DNA from: Chlamydiota bacterium
Lineage (GTDB): Bacteria > Chlamydiota > Chlamydiia > Chlamydiales > Parachlamydiaceae
Length of the DNA: 39,706 nt
Direction: 5' to 3'
NCBI GenBank assembly: GCA_013286645.1
Contig: JABDFJ010000018.1
Location: 1-39,706 of the forward strand
Below are positions 25,645-34,061 of this stretch, one piece after another. Below the pieces are notes generated by a model. That model ran no database searches. It was not told where the DNA came from and saw only the letters and a list, made by a program, of their open reading frames with translations. The first letter of the stretch is position 1; every line of letters begins with the position of its first letter. The position numbers were made by a program, and so were the translations under genes.

Positions 25645-26775
25645 CTATTTTTTATTTACATTCTTTGTTTTTGAACTATTTTTGTTTGTGCCCGTAGACT
25701 TAAATAGATGAGTCAGCTTGTCAATTCCTTGATTCCAAGAGGCTTTGATACGAGAGACATTGGGCAATACAGTTCTTAAGCTTTTAAAAAGTTTTCCCAC
25801 CGGAGCGAAGAAGTGCTTAATTTTGGCGTGCATTAAGTTGGAGCGTTGTCGCTCCACTTCTTTGAGGGCGGAATTCAGCCTGTCAAGCGAAGTGCTAATC
25901 TGCTGCAGCTGGCGCTTATGCTGCGCCCCACGCCCTTCAGTGTGCAAGGCTTTCGTGTATACGGCTTTTGCTTTGCTGAGTGCTTTTTTTACCAGCGTAA
26001 GTTCGGCGTATGAACAGATGATTTTACCCTTTTCTAGCTGTGTTTTCACTAACTTATGCATTGCTTCATGCAGATGATGATCGCCATTAGTGCTTTGCTT
26101 CGAAAGTTGCCTTACAATGTCGATTTCCTGTCCAATCTCTTGGCTGATTTCACGCTTCACCGTTTTGCATGCCTGCTCCTTGGCAGCTATCTGCTGTATC
26201 ACTTGCTGCTCATTATCATCACCCGAACTGATATGCGTATACTCTTCCTTGAGCTCTTCGAGCTCGTGTTCAAGCTGTCCTACGTGAGCACGTGTTAGCA
26301 ACCTTTTCAATGCTAAGCTATCAGCTTCAGAATAAGCAGTATAGAGTTGCTGCAATGCTTCTTGCCCCTGAGTGATTTCTAAGGTTTCAAGGCATTGGTG
26401 CAGATCTTCTTCGATCCTTGTATCAAGGGTCTGCTTGCGCTTCTGGATGTGGCTCGCTTCTGCCGGTAGCGCAGCAATTTTGTGCTGCACATCTTGTAGT
26501 GCCACGGCGGCCGCATTAATGCGGTCGATGAGCTTATGATTTTGCGACGGGGTGCTGCCATGTTTTAGCTCAGCAATGATCTTTTTTAGTCCTTTTTCGG
26601 TTTCTTCTACGCTCTTTTTGCTATTAGCTAATATTTGCTTGACTTCAGACATTTGTAAAGCTGTGCCAAGGAGAGGTGGCGTGTGTTTGGCGTGTGAAAC
26701 GGGGAGTGCCGTCTGTTTTTCGACAAATGGCGAAGTGTGTATTCGATGGCTACCTGTTGGAATGTTGCTTCCCAT
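25645..26775 (-). CDS. Coiled-coil protein of unknown function, first gene of the effector-like pair
   Basis: 376 residues with an excellent ribosome site (GGAGG, 5 bases before ATG 26775). The polar N-terminus is followed by long charged helices with heptad pattern (SEVKQILANSKKSVEETEKGLKK, HELEELKEEYTHI). Near the C-terminus is a segment parallel to the one in the next gene: HFFAPVGKLFKSL ... ASWNQGIDKL. It ends in a Lys/Asn-rich tail. The 881-residue gene starts 43 bp later on the same strand, so the pair is likely one transcription unit. I cannot assign a function. Confidence 0.65.
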   Translation of the reverse strand: MGSNIPTGSHRIHTSPFVEKQTALPVSHAKHTPPLLGTALQMSEVKQILANSKKSVEETEKGLKKIIAELKHGSTPSQNHKLIDRINAAAVALQDVQHKIAALPAEASHIQKRKQTLDTRIEEDLHQCLETLEITQGQEALQQLYTAYSEADSLALKRLLTRAHVGQLEHELEELKEEYTHISSGDDNEQQVIQQIAAKEQACKTVKREISQEIGQEIDIVRQLSKQSTNGDHHLHEAMHKLVKTQLEKGKIICSYAELTLVKKALSKAKAVYTKALHTEGRGAQHKRQLQQISTSLDRLNSALKEVERQRSNLMHAKIKHFFAPVGKLFKSLRTVLPNVSRIKASWNQGIDKLTHLFKSTGTNKNSSKTKNVNKK

Positions 26776-26808
26776 TATTGACCTCCATAAATCGTATCTT
26801 ACTAAGTA

Positions 26809-26916
26809 TTATAAGACTTCGATGGCATTTCCTCCTAGCCTTGTCAAGTCTGATCCTTCCATCAATGCAAGAGCAATACCAATCGCACCATCAAAATAGA
26901 CCATTAATGCACGCAT
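26809..26916 (-). CDS. Possible small ORF or gene remnant upstream of the coiled-coil pair
   Basis: 35 codons, MRALMVYFDGAIGIALAL and then MEGSDLTRLGGNAIEVL to TAA. The frame is open for about 25 more codons upstream. The residue pattern looks like real protein sequence, but there is no ribosome site and no recognised family. It may be the tail of a lost gene or a leader peptide; it ends 34 bases before the coiled-coil gene start. Confidence 0.25.
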   Translation of the reverse strand: MRALMVYFDGAIGIALALMEGSDLTRLGGNAIEVL

Positions 26917-26974
26917 CAAGAAATACGTTCTAAATATATCGTGGATAGTAAATTGAAAATTCACGAAAAAAGTG

Positions 26975-27004
26975 TTGAGCGAAATTCCGGTTGTTTGCTA
27001 TAAA
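26975..27004 (+). promoter_or_regulatory. Promoter of tRNA-Thr/tRNA-Tyr
   Basis: TTGAGC (26975-26980) and TATAAA (26999-27004), 18-bp gap. The expected start lies about 12 bases before tRNA-Thr. Confidence 0.65.
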
Positions 27005-27023
27005 CAACGCTTATCCTTTTTGT

Positions 27024-27096
27024 GCTGACATAGCTCAATTGGTAGAGCACCCGACTTGTAATCGGACGGTTGTGGGTTCAATTCCTACTGTCAGCA
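27024..27096 (+). tRNA. tRNA-Thr (anticodon UGU)
   Basis: Acceptor GCTGACA pairs with TGTCAGC. The D-arm AGCTCAATTGGTAGAGC, the anticodon loop CTTGTAA (anticodon TGT) and the T-arm GTGGGTTCAATTCCTAC are standard. 73 nt, discriminator A. Confidence 0.95.
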
Positions 27097-27119
27097 TAGT
27101 TTCTCTCTTATATTCCTTC

Positions 27120-27201
27120 GGGGGTGTCGCATAGTGGCAATTGCAAGGGACTGTAAATCCCTCGACTCCGGTCTCCGCTGGTTCGAGTCCAGCCGCCCCC
27201 A
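27120..27201 (+). tRNA. tRNA-Tyr (anticodon GUA)
   Basis: Acceptor GGGGGTG pairs with CGCCCCC. Anticodon stem AGGGA/TCCCT with loop CTGTAAA (anticodon GTA). It has the long variable arm of bacterial tRNA-Tyr, T-arm CTGGTTCGAGTCCAG. 82 nt. Its discriminator base is also the first base of an 80-bp repeat. Next to tRNA-Thr, a common pairing in bacteria. Confidence 0.95.
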
Positions 27202-27280
27202 TTTAAGGGACTCCGTCCCTTAAAAATCCCTGCCAAAGGGTCGAAGACCCTCTGGACTCCCATTACGTAAGCTTCGCCTG
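27201..27280 (+). repeat. 80-bp dispersed direct repeat, copy 1 (at tRNA-Tyr 3' end)
   Basis: Matches 29670-29750 with two substitutions and one extra base. It contains two hairpins: TTAAGGGAC/TCCG/TCCCTTAA and AGGGTC/GAA/GACCCT. It begins at the last base of tRNA-Tyr. Confidence 0.9.
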
Positions 27281-27344
27281 CCCCACATCCTCGAAAAAAC
27301 ATCATTCTTTACCCAAAGACAATAACAGTTCACGCTGAAAAATG

Positions 27345-27608
27345 GTTCATCACATAAATTCAACGCAGACGGGGGGACGTGGTGACGCAGAGAAAAAAGG
27401 GAATTATTATAAATAGCAGGATGAACATGATAGACAGGATGAGCTAGCCCTTTCAGGAAAACATCTAATTAGGAACTTGTTAGCAAGGAATGTTTTACTA
27501 ATTATACTTTTTTTGTTTTTTATCCTGTATATCCTGTTCATCCTGTGAAACTTGTGTTTCTCTGCGTCACCGCGTCTCCCCGACTCTGCGTTGAATTTAT
27601 GTGTGAAC
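27345..27608. repeat. Nested inverted repeat (outer arms about 50 nt)
   Basis: The outer arms 27345-27394 and 27557-27608 share GTTCA, CACATAAATTCAACGCAG and GGTGACGCAGAGAAA in inverted order, with a few mismatches and small gaps. A second inverted pair lies inside, 27415-27440 with 27522-27547 (about 23 of 26 matching, units of the form ATCCTGT). The centre is AT-rich and non-coding. Confidence 0.8.
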
Positions 27609-27670
27609 GAACCCGTTTATTAAGAACGATTAGGTGAAAAGCGTTATCCTGCTATTCTTGTGCTCGCCTT

Positions 27671-27732
27671 TTGACTTTTGTAATCGTCTCAGGTAGTCCA
27701 GGTAGTCCAATTCGTCCAGTTCGTCCATATCC
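27671..27732 (+). repeat. Single-arm 9-bp-unit repeat
   Basis: Starts with ACTTTTGTAATCGTCTCA, the end motif found at 36534-36551, followed by four 9-bp units GTCCANNNN (27694-27730). There is no opposite arm, so it looks like half of a palindromic element. The stretch 27202-27777 otherwise has no gene. Confidence 0.75.
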
Positions 27733-27777
27733 AATTGAAGATAAACTAGCGCCAACTTTTAGTTGTAAATATTCTTT

Positions 27778-28457
27778 TTAAGTTGATGCCATTGTGTGAA
27801 CATAAGCTTTTTTTGCATTTAAGATATGCATGAGGGGTTTTTCTATGAAATAATAGAAAATGTATCCCCCACTTATGGAACAGACCAATAACACAATAAA
27901 AGCGATCCAAGAACTGCCTATGAGCAAAGGTAAACATTTACATAATAACAAGATGACTGGAACATGGATCAGGTACAGTGAATAGGAAATCTTACCGAGT
28001 GAAAGCATTGCTTGAGGAATTAGATGATTGACATCTGAGTTGACTAATCCTAATAGAAAAAGCGTCGTCGGGATAGTTGCTAGCCAGTATGATGAGATAG
28101 GATAATACCAATTAACGAGCACACCACTCCCAAAAAGCACAAACGCGCTTATCCAACTCCACGAAGAGGCGTATGAGGGGTATTTTTGAAGAATACACGC
28201 AATCCCTATACCTAGAAAAAATTCCAAATTTCTTAATTCAAAAAATGGATAGGGACAAGAAGAAAAAACACCGATCGCATAAACAAAGATACCACCCAGC
28301 CACAATGTAAAACAAAGTAACCCTAGCCTTTTATTTAGAATCCCAAAGCATCACTATTAAAATATTCTCCCACACCTCCTGCAGCATGCAGTAAAACAAC
28401 AAGCAAAGCTGCAAAGCCCCTTAAAGCTTGGATAGAATGGAGTTGTGAATCTTTCAC
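27778..28457 (-). pseudogene. Decayed acyltransferase 3 (OafA/YrhL-like) membrane protein
   Basis: Two pieces of one family lie in different frames. The N-terminal piece (from GTG 28457) reads SIQALRGFAALLVVLLHAAG, the classic start of acyltransferase-3 proteins with the catalytic His, and stops after about 40 residues. The C-terminal piece (about 175 residues to 27778) has the last membrane helices, including SLGKISYSLYLIHVP and FYYFIEKPL. The middle of the protein, where GVDxFFVxSGF would stand (roughly 130-150 residues), is missing, and the two pieces meet near 28330 with a frame change. So this is an internally deleted, frameshifted remnant, unlikely to be active. Such enzymes O-acylate surface glycans. 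Confidence 0.8.
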
Positions 28458-28609
28458 TGTGGGTCAGCCTCTTAATGCATGCAATCGACAAAAGCGCGTA
28501 ATATATCAAATACCGCAAATTTTATGCACTTGAATGGAAAAAAATCTGGAATAAATAGTCCCGTTGCAGCAGAGTTTAAGTCCATTTAATACAAATAAGT
28601 GAGACAATT

Positions 28610-29692
28610 ATGCGAATTGCAAAATGGATAGGTATGATAAGCGTCTTTTTAGGTGTCATCTTTTTAGGATGGCTAAGCCTTAAACCTGAAACGCCTTCAT
28701 TAAAAACCGCTCGTCTTTTAGTCAATGTCCAAAAAACGGCAGGGTTTTCTGCCAAAGAGTTTTCGGAAGCTTCTTCTGCAAAACTTGCATTTGTAGAGCC
28801 AAGAAATCCTTTCAAGCTCCTTCAGTCAATTTTTGCTGATTCTCCTTTTGTCGTATGTTCTTCAGACATAGATGAAAGAACACTTAGATCTGTGGCCAGA
28901 AAATATGGCTACAGATACATATCCTTTTCTCAACAAACACTCGAAGAAGCCGTTAATGCGTCTAAAAAAATGTTAGAGTCTATGCCCAAATTTAGCAGTG
29001 AAATTGTGTACTTAGATAAGGAAAATTCTCAAAGAATTTATGAGCTAATGCGTAGAGTAGATTTATCACTCACAAATGCCGGAATTCCTTATTGGGCGAC
29101 ATCCGGAACTCTTCTAGGAGCTGTACGTCATGGCGGACTCATTCCGTGGGATGATGATCTTGATATTTGTATTTTCGATAAAGATGAATCGAAACTAATC
29201 GAAATGGAGCAATCGTTTCACGAATTAGGTTTAGAAGTGCATCACTATTGGAAAGATTTTTATAAAATTTATAAGAAAGATGGAGATTTAATCCCCGACG
29301 TCAAAAACCCAGGAACTGTTTTGCCCTTCAAATATCCTTTTGTGGACGTTTTTGTGGTCACCTTGGAAAAAAATAATGAAGCAAAAGATGTCTATGTGCA
29401 TAAATCTGACAACTTTTATTTTATTTTTAATAATGAACGCTTTGCTTATTCCCAACTAGAAAATCTGACGCGCAGCCCTTTTGGTCCAATCACAATTCCT
29501 GTACCAGCTAATCCCGAACAATTTTTGAATACAGCTTATGGCATGCCCAACTATCCTACCCTTTGGAAAAAATATGCTATTGAACCAATATGGATTCATC
29601 AATCTGAAAAATCCGCGGATATTCAAGGCGCTGCTTTTGTTGAAATAAATGATTACTCGCCAGCACCATATTTAAGGGACTCCGTCCCTTAA
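28610..29692 (+). CDS. LicD/fukutin-family nucleotidyltransferase-like protein, membrane-anchored
   Basis: 360 residues. An N-terminal membrane anchor is at about 7-22 (IGMISVFLGVIFLGWL). The LicD core starts at about 140 with the signature TSGTLLGAVRHGGLIPWDDD; the metal-binding aspartates are D181-D183 and D185. LicD proteins transfer phosphocholine or other phospho-groups to surface glycans. The region of residues 75-135 (SSDIDERTLRSVARKYGYR) is not typical of LicD and not recognised. The last six codons (LRDSVP) and the stop come from the 80-bp repeat, so the original C-terminus may have been lost. It is next to a decayed acyltransferase, both fitting surface glycan modification. Confidence 0.78.
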   Translation: MRIAKWIGMISVFLGVIFLGWLSLKPETPSLKTARLLVNVQKTAGFSAKEFSEASSAKLAFVEPRNPFKLLQSIFADSPFVVCSSDIDERTLRSVARKYGYRYISFSQQTLEEAVNASKKMLESMPKFSSEIVYLDKENSQRIYELMRRVDLSLTNAGIPYWATSGTLLGAVRHGGLIPWDDDLDICIFDKDESKLIEMEQSFHELGLEVHHYWKDFYKIYKKDGDLIPDVKNPGTVLPFKYPFVDVFVVTLEKNNEAKDVYVHKSDNFYFIFNNERFAYSQLENLTRSPFGPITIPVPANPEQFLNTAYGMPNYPTLWKKYAIEPIWIHQSEKSADIQGAAFVEINDYSPAPYLRDSVP

Positions 29693-29750
29693 AAATCCCC
29701 GCCAAAGGGTCGAAGACCCTCTGGACTCCCATCACGTAAGCTTCGCCCTG
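29670..29750 (+). repeat. 80-bp dispersed direct repeat, copy 2 (3' end of the LicD gene)
   Basis: Same sequence and orientation as 27201-27280 (two substitutions, one inserted C). It overlaps the last codons and stop of the LicD gene. Between the two copies lie 2.4 kb with the decayed acyltransferase and LicD. The rest of the gap (29751-29892) has only an 18-codon frame (MNWIDSFDSLDQGLEDFF) without support. Confidence 0.9.
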
Positions 29751-29892
29751 CTAAAATGAACTGGATCGATTCCTTCGATAGCTTAGACCAAGGTCTAGAA
29801 GATTTCTTTTGATTCACTGAGAATTCTCATTTTAAGGGCGGGATGTAGGGCTGGTTTTGTGACAAGGTCTACGTGACAACCTAAAATTTCCT

Positions 29893-31029
29893 CTATAATG
29901 CCATATCCCTATACTCTCTATCGGTACTATAAAACGGGGGAGGGGAGTAAATTCTAAGTATTGCTTCGGATGGATAATCCAGATATGGGTATATGGTCTT
30001 AGCTCGCATGCGATAAGCGTATTCAGAATGATAAATGGGAATTTTGAAAGATAAGATATCGTTTTGCTTTACCATCCCTTTAAATAACTTTGATTGTCGA
30101 GTCAGCGTTTCTTCCGGTGCAATTAGGATTTGGGCAGTGAGCGTATTTCCTGCAAAAATCTTAAATCCTAATCGGGCATACCCTGGAACAAATATGGCTA
30201 ACGCGGGCGCTGCGACAAACATGATAACGCTTGTGATCATGCTCACTTGCTGTAATTTGAAGCGAAACAGGGGGGTATTCTCATTATAGGCGGGAAGTAG
30301 GAACAATCGCAATTCCATTAAAAATAACCAAATATTCCATAGTGGGATCACTTTTCCCCAGTTATGTCCATAGGGCCCAAGGCAGATAAGCACGACCATC
30401 AGCATGATGAATGCCATTGCTGTGGCAACGCGTCGCCATCTACGAAAAAGCAGCATAACGCCGATCGCTGCTTCGAAAATGGGTGTGACAAAGCCTACGA
30501 TCGTAAAAAGCCAATCCAAAGAAGGAATATAAATTGGTGTAAGAAACCAGGGCATTATTTTAGTAAAAAAGGTCATATTTAGCTTGTGAAAGCCTGCCCA
30601 AAAGTAGACTCCGCATATCATGATTCTTAAAGCGTTCAATCCGTTTTCAGGGCGCTTGCAGAAGGCTGCAACTAAAGTGACGAAGCAATACATGTGAAAC
30701 CAGGGCTGAAACCGAACAATGTCTTGTACGCCCCAAAATATGATGCAGGCGGATACCCCAAAAGCGGGAAAACGTTTTTTGGGAGTAATGATCAACCAGA
30801 CCAGCAGCATCAGGCATAAAAAGAATATTCCCCAATCAATAGAAGAAGGCAATCGCGCGAAGGGCTCATAAAGTGGAACAGGAGTTAACAGAGGATGTTG
30901 AAATCCTGGAAGAAAACTGCGCCATTCCATGCCAAGAGTGATGAGGATCGTCAGGCAAGTTAGGCGTATGACATACGCAAAATCGCGTTCCAAATTTCTA
31001 TCAACAGCTAGAGAAAGACCTTGGGACAT
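29893..31029 (-). CDS. Polytopic membrane protein, HTTM-like (vitamin K carboxylase-related fold)
   Basis: 378 residues from ATG 31029; a GTG at 31038 is also in frame. About seven to eight membrane helices run from residue 15 to 275. The pattern FWAGFHKLN followed by PIFEAAIGVMLLFRRWR and LGPYGHNWGKVIPLWN resembles HTTM-type proteins, which share a membrane fold with gamma-glutamyl carboxylases. A soluble C-terminal part of about 100 residues follows (FKIFAGNTLTAQILI ... YSTDREYRD). The catalytic function cannot be told. It is divergent from the secreted FAD oxidase with 110 bp between the starts. Confidence 0.5.
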   Translation of the reverse strand: MSQGLSLAVDRNLERDFAYVIRLTCLTILITLGMEWRSFLPGFQHPLLTPVPLYEPFARLPSSIDWGIFFLCLMLLVWLIITPKKRFPAFGVSACIIFWGVQDIVRFQPWFHMYCFVTLVAAFCKRPENGLNALRIMICGVYFWAGFHKLNMTFFTKIMPWFLTPIYIPSLDWLFTIVGFVTPIFEAAIGVMLLFRRWRRVATAMAFIMLMVVLICLGPYGHNWGKVIPLWNIWLFLMELRLFLLPAYNENTPLFRFKLQQVSMITSVIMFVAAPALAIFVPGYARLGFKIFAGNTLTAQILIAPEETLTRQSKLFKGMVKQNDILSFKIPIYHSEYAYRMRAKTIYPYLDYPSEAILRIYSPPPFYSTDREYRDMAL

Positions 31030-31139
31030 AAGTATCACTACTTGATTAATTACAATTTGTCCTTATATTCCAAGGCAGCATTTAGACTTTACAAAAATAA
31101 GTAATATTTTTTATTTTGCATCAAAGCAGGAGCCGCTTT

Positions 31140-32615
31140 ATGAAAAAAATTATCACTTTTTCCCTTATTTTTCAGTTAATCGTATCAATTCTGATTGGCC
31201 ATGAGAAAAAAAGCGATCCTCTAACAAATTGCATCCACTCCGAATGCGGCATCCCCAATGAATTTAAAAATCTTCCGTATGCAGTCTATCCAGGAACCTG
31301 TAAATACAGCATCGATAGGTTTAATTATAATAAGCGATTTAATTACTTCCCTAAGATTATCTTTTATCCAGAAAGTGATCAGCAAGTGCAATTTTTGGTG
31401 AAAATATTTAAGAAATATCACTTGGAATTCGCACTTCGGTCCGGAGGCCATTGTTTTGAACCGGGCTCATTGTCATCAGATTATATCGTAGACGTCAGTA
31501 ACTTCAATAAAATCATTCCAGATGTATCTAAAGAAGAAGTTTATATTGGCGCTGGAAGTGAACTTAAAAATGTGATCAGAACTCTTGGAGAATTGGATTA
31601 TGCGATACCCACAGGAACATGTCCAAGTGTCGGTGTGACAGGCCTAACCTTAGGAGGCGGCATTGGCTTTCTATGCAGACAATTCGGGTTAACGTGTGAT
31701 TCGGTAAAATCCATTAAATTAGTTAATGCTGAAGGTGAAATCATCACAGCCAGCAGTAATTCTCATCCTGATTTATTCTGGGCATTGCGAGGGGGAGGAA
31801 ATGGTTCGTATGGGATTGTTTTAGGATTCACCTTTAAAATGCATTATGTGCCGGTTGTTACCTATTATGAATTACTGTGGGAATGGGATATCAACCTTTT
31901 GAAGCCCATCATGAAGACCTGGCAACATTGGGCTAAGACACTTCCGGATAGCGTCACCACAGTCTTAGGCGTTCGTCATCCTAACTTCATGTGTGCCGTG
32001 CCAGAGGAATCTCCTCCGCTCGTCATCAGAATTGATGGGATTAAAGTGGGGTCTGAACCATTCACAGAGTGGAAAGCATTTGAGAAATTTAATCCTAAGG
32101 TTATCATTATTAAAACAAGCTACTTAGATTCAGTAAAATATTGGTCTAATGAGTCTCCACTTCCTTTTAATAAAGGCAAATCCAAAATCATGCATAAACC
32201 CTTGAATGATAAAACAATCAATAAAGTGGTGAAATTTTTTAAAAAGTTAGAAGAAAGAAATCCAGATTTCCTCGCATATTTTGACTTTGAAAGATTTGGA
32301 GGACAAGTGGCAACGAATGATAGCTCTTTTTTTCCAAGTCAGGCCTTTGGCTGGTGGGAGCAAGCCTATTTTTGGGAATTTCCAGAACAAACAGAGGAAG
32401 TGCTCGCTTTAAGTCGTACATTTTATAAATCTCTTAGCAATAAAAAATTCCCTCATTGCTATGCCAACTTTGTAGACTACGATTTAGGGAAAGATTATCT
32501 TTTCAGATATTATGGAAATCATGTCAAGCGTCTCATCGAAGTAAAGCAAAAGTATGACCCACAGAATTTGTTTCATTGGAAGCAGAGCATACCGCCTGCA
32601 AAATGCGAAGAATAA
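31140..32615 (+). CDS. Secreted FAD-linked oxidase with BBE domain (bicovalent flavin type)
   Basis: 491 residues from ATG 31140, with AGGAG seven bases upstream (a TTG at 31116 is in frame but has no ribosome site). Signal peptide KKIITFSLIFQLIVSILIG. The FAD_binding_4 domain (about 65-235) contains RSGGHCFEPGS with His104 and PTGTCPSVGVTGLTLGGG with Cys161: the pair that links FAD twice in berberine-bridge/glucooligosaccharide-oxidase-type enzymes. The BBE motif is at the C-terminus (YANFVDYDL ... YYGNHVKRLIEVKQKYDP). Such oxidases act on sugars or alkaloids and make hydrogen peroxide. It is uncommon in Chlamydiae and may be acquired. The substrate is unknown. Confidence 0.88.
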   Translation: MKKIITFSLIFQLIVSILIGHEKKSDPLTNCIHSECGIPNEFKNLPYAVYPGTCKYSIDRFNYNKRFNYFPKIIFYPESDQQVQFLVKIFKKYHLEFALRSGGHCFEPGSLSSDYIVDVSNFNKIIPDVSKEEVYIGAGSELKNVIRTLGELDYAIPTGTCPSVGVTGLTLGGGIGFLCRQFGLTCDSVKSIKLVNAEGEIITASSNSHPDLFWALRGGGNGSYGIVLGFTFKMHYVPVVTYYELLWEWDINLLKPIMKTWQHWAKTLPDSVTTVLGVRHPNFMCAVPEESPPLVIRIDGIKVGSEPFTEWKAFEKFNPKVIIIKTSYLDSVKYWSNESPLPFNKGKSKIMHKPLNDKTINKVVKFFKKLEERNPDFLAYFDFERFGGQVATNDSSFFPSQAFGWWEQAYFWEFPEQTEEVLALSRTFYKSLSNKKFPHCYANFVDYDLGKDYLFRYYGNHVKRLIEVKQKYDPQNLFHWKQSIPPAKCEE

Positions 32616-32640
32616 TTTGACTTCCTTACGTCACTTGAAA

Positions 32641-33795
32641 TTAAAGAGAGAGGTCGATCACGTAGTTGTCAAAACCTGATTGAGCCTTGTGCAGGGCAGC
32701 CACCATTTGAGCTTCAGTAAATCCGTAATCTGCCAATGAAATCATGCCCACATAATTCACCATTGGTTCATATTTGATGACTCTGCCTGCTCCAGATACT
32801 TTGGCATCCCTTTGCAAATAAATCAAAAGATTACCCTCTGCCACTGCAAACCGGCATTCAGAGAAATCCTCTACACTCACGAGTATTTTCTTGTTTGCTA
32901 AATCAATCGAAATTTGTCTGGGCATATTTTGCCATGTTTGGGCGGACTCATTTGCAATTTCATTTAGGTCACCTGCCGGTACGCCTAAATTCACTAAATA
33001 CTGTTGATAATCGCCTGCAACCCAATCTTCCCATCCAAGTTGGTCAACAGTCATTTGGTTTATAGGTTCACCAGTTTCTTTGTTCCAAGCTGGTCTTTGC
33101 TTTTTCCAATTTAGCTCAAATTCGTTGTAAGGCATTCCAGCTCTTTTAATGATTTTATCATAAATAAAAGGCTCTTCTATTCCAGTGAAAGCCGGGTGCC
33201 GAAAAGCTTTAGGACGCATCTCCAATCTAAAAGTAAATCCCTTTTGATTTGCCACTGCAGCCATCATTTTAAGCTCTTCTTGGGAACTTCTTAAATGTAT
33301 CTTCTGCACAAACTGGGCAGCTGGAGCGGCTGTAATGGGCACTTCTTCTACAGCTGGACTTTCCTTTAGCTGCGGCATGGGAGGTAATTGCTCATTGATA
33401 GGCGTAGGCAGTTCTTTGCTTAGAGCCGATAGGGGCAACATGTCTGGGGCAGATAAATTAGAAAATGGATGTGTTATAGTTGAGGAGGGAGCGGTTAAAT
33501 TAGAGAAACTTATATCGCAATTAGTTAGATTTGCAAAATCGACATTGTCATTGGCACCGCTTAAGACCCATTGGGTGCTTACCGATCTGTCAAAACTCCC
33601 TATTTTATAGGCCAATCCGACTCCCAATGTAGCCAGCGCTAAACATTTTATCGTATTGTATAACATTGATCTCTTTGCTTTGATCGGCTCTCGATTTTGG
33701 TTTACGCTATTGATTTGACTGCTCATTTTCGTGTTAGTGAAAGCATGCTGATACGGTTCTGACGTTGTATATAAAGCTGACAAATTAACATTCAT
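32641..33795 (-). CDS. Membrane-anchored protein of unknown function
   Basis: 384 residues. A polar N-terminus of about 42 residues (MNVNLSALYTTSEPYQHAF) precedes one short hydrophobic stretch at about 47-65 (TIKCLALATLGVGLAYKIG). A Ser/Thr/Pro-rich linker follows (about 90-165), and then a folded domain of about 220 residues with many Trp (WNKETGEPINQMTVDQLGWEDWVAGD). GGGAG lies eight bases before the start. There is no resemblance I can name. The layout (cytoplasmic start, single helix, linker, domain) would also suit a secreted protein of a chlamydia, but this is only a possibility. Confidence 0.6.
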   Translation of the reverse strand: MNVNLSALYTTSEPYQHAFTNTKMSSQINSVNQNREPIKAKRSMLYNTIKCLALATLGVGLAYKIGSFDRSVSTQWVLSGANDNVDFANLTNCDISFSNLTAPSSTITHPFSNLSAPDMLPLSALSKELPTPINEQLPPMPQLKESPAVEEVPITAAPAAQFVQKIHLRSSQEELKMMAAVANQKGFTFRLEMRPKAFRHPAFTGIEEPFIYDKIIKRAGMPYNEFELNWKKQRPAWNKETGEPINQMTVDQLGWEDWVAGDYQQYLVNLGVPAGDLNEIANESAQTWQNMPRQISIDLANKKILVSVEDFSECRFAVAEGNLLIYLQRDAKVSGAGRVIKYEPMVNYVGMISLADYGFTEAQMVAALHKAQSGFDNYVIDLSL

Positions 33796-34061
33796 AGGTA
33801 TGACTCCCGTATTAATGAATATAAAGCAATTGTTGTTATAAGTTATATTGTACGTTTAATTTATTAATATTTTATTAATTTTTACCCTGTTTTAATAATT
33901 ATTTATGTTTTCCTTTATGCTTTTCCTTATGTTTTTATTTGTTTTATAATATCTTAATGTTAATTCTATATAATTATTTGACAAGCGGGTACATGTTCAG
34001 GGTCGATGTAGCCTTAATTGATAGTTAAATATACGTGTAAAATTATATATAAAGGTTAATT
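33796..34061. other. AT-rich divergent promoter region
   Basis: 266 bases between divergent starts, very AT-rich. TTGACA occurs at 33979-33984 but has no good -10 element at the right distance; TTGATA followed 18 bases later by ATTATA is another candidate near 34018-34050. No repeats of the families seen elsewhere, and no gene. Confidence 0.4.

Noticed and set aside
27345-29750. Insertion sequence or integrase at the tRNA-Tyr locus
   Set aside because: No transposase, integrase or terminal inverted repeats of a known IS are seen; only the 80-bp direct repeats support an islet.
29756-29812. 18-codon frame MNWIDSFDSLDQGLEDFF after the second 80-bp repeat
   Set aside because: Too short, no ribosome site; at best the remnant of another gene.
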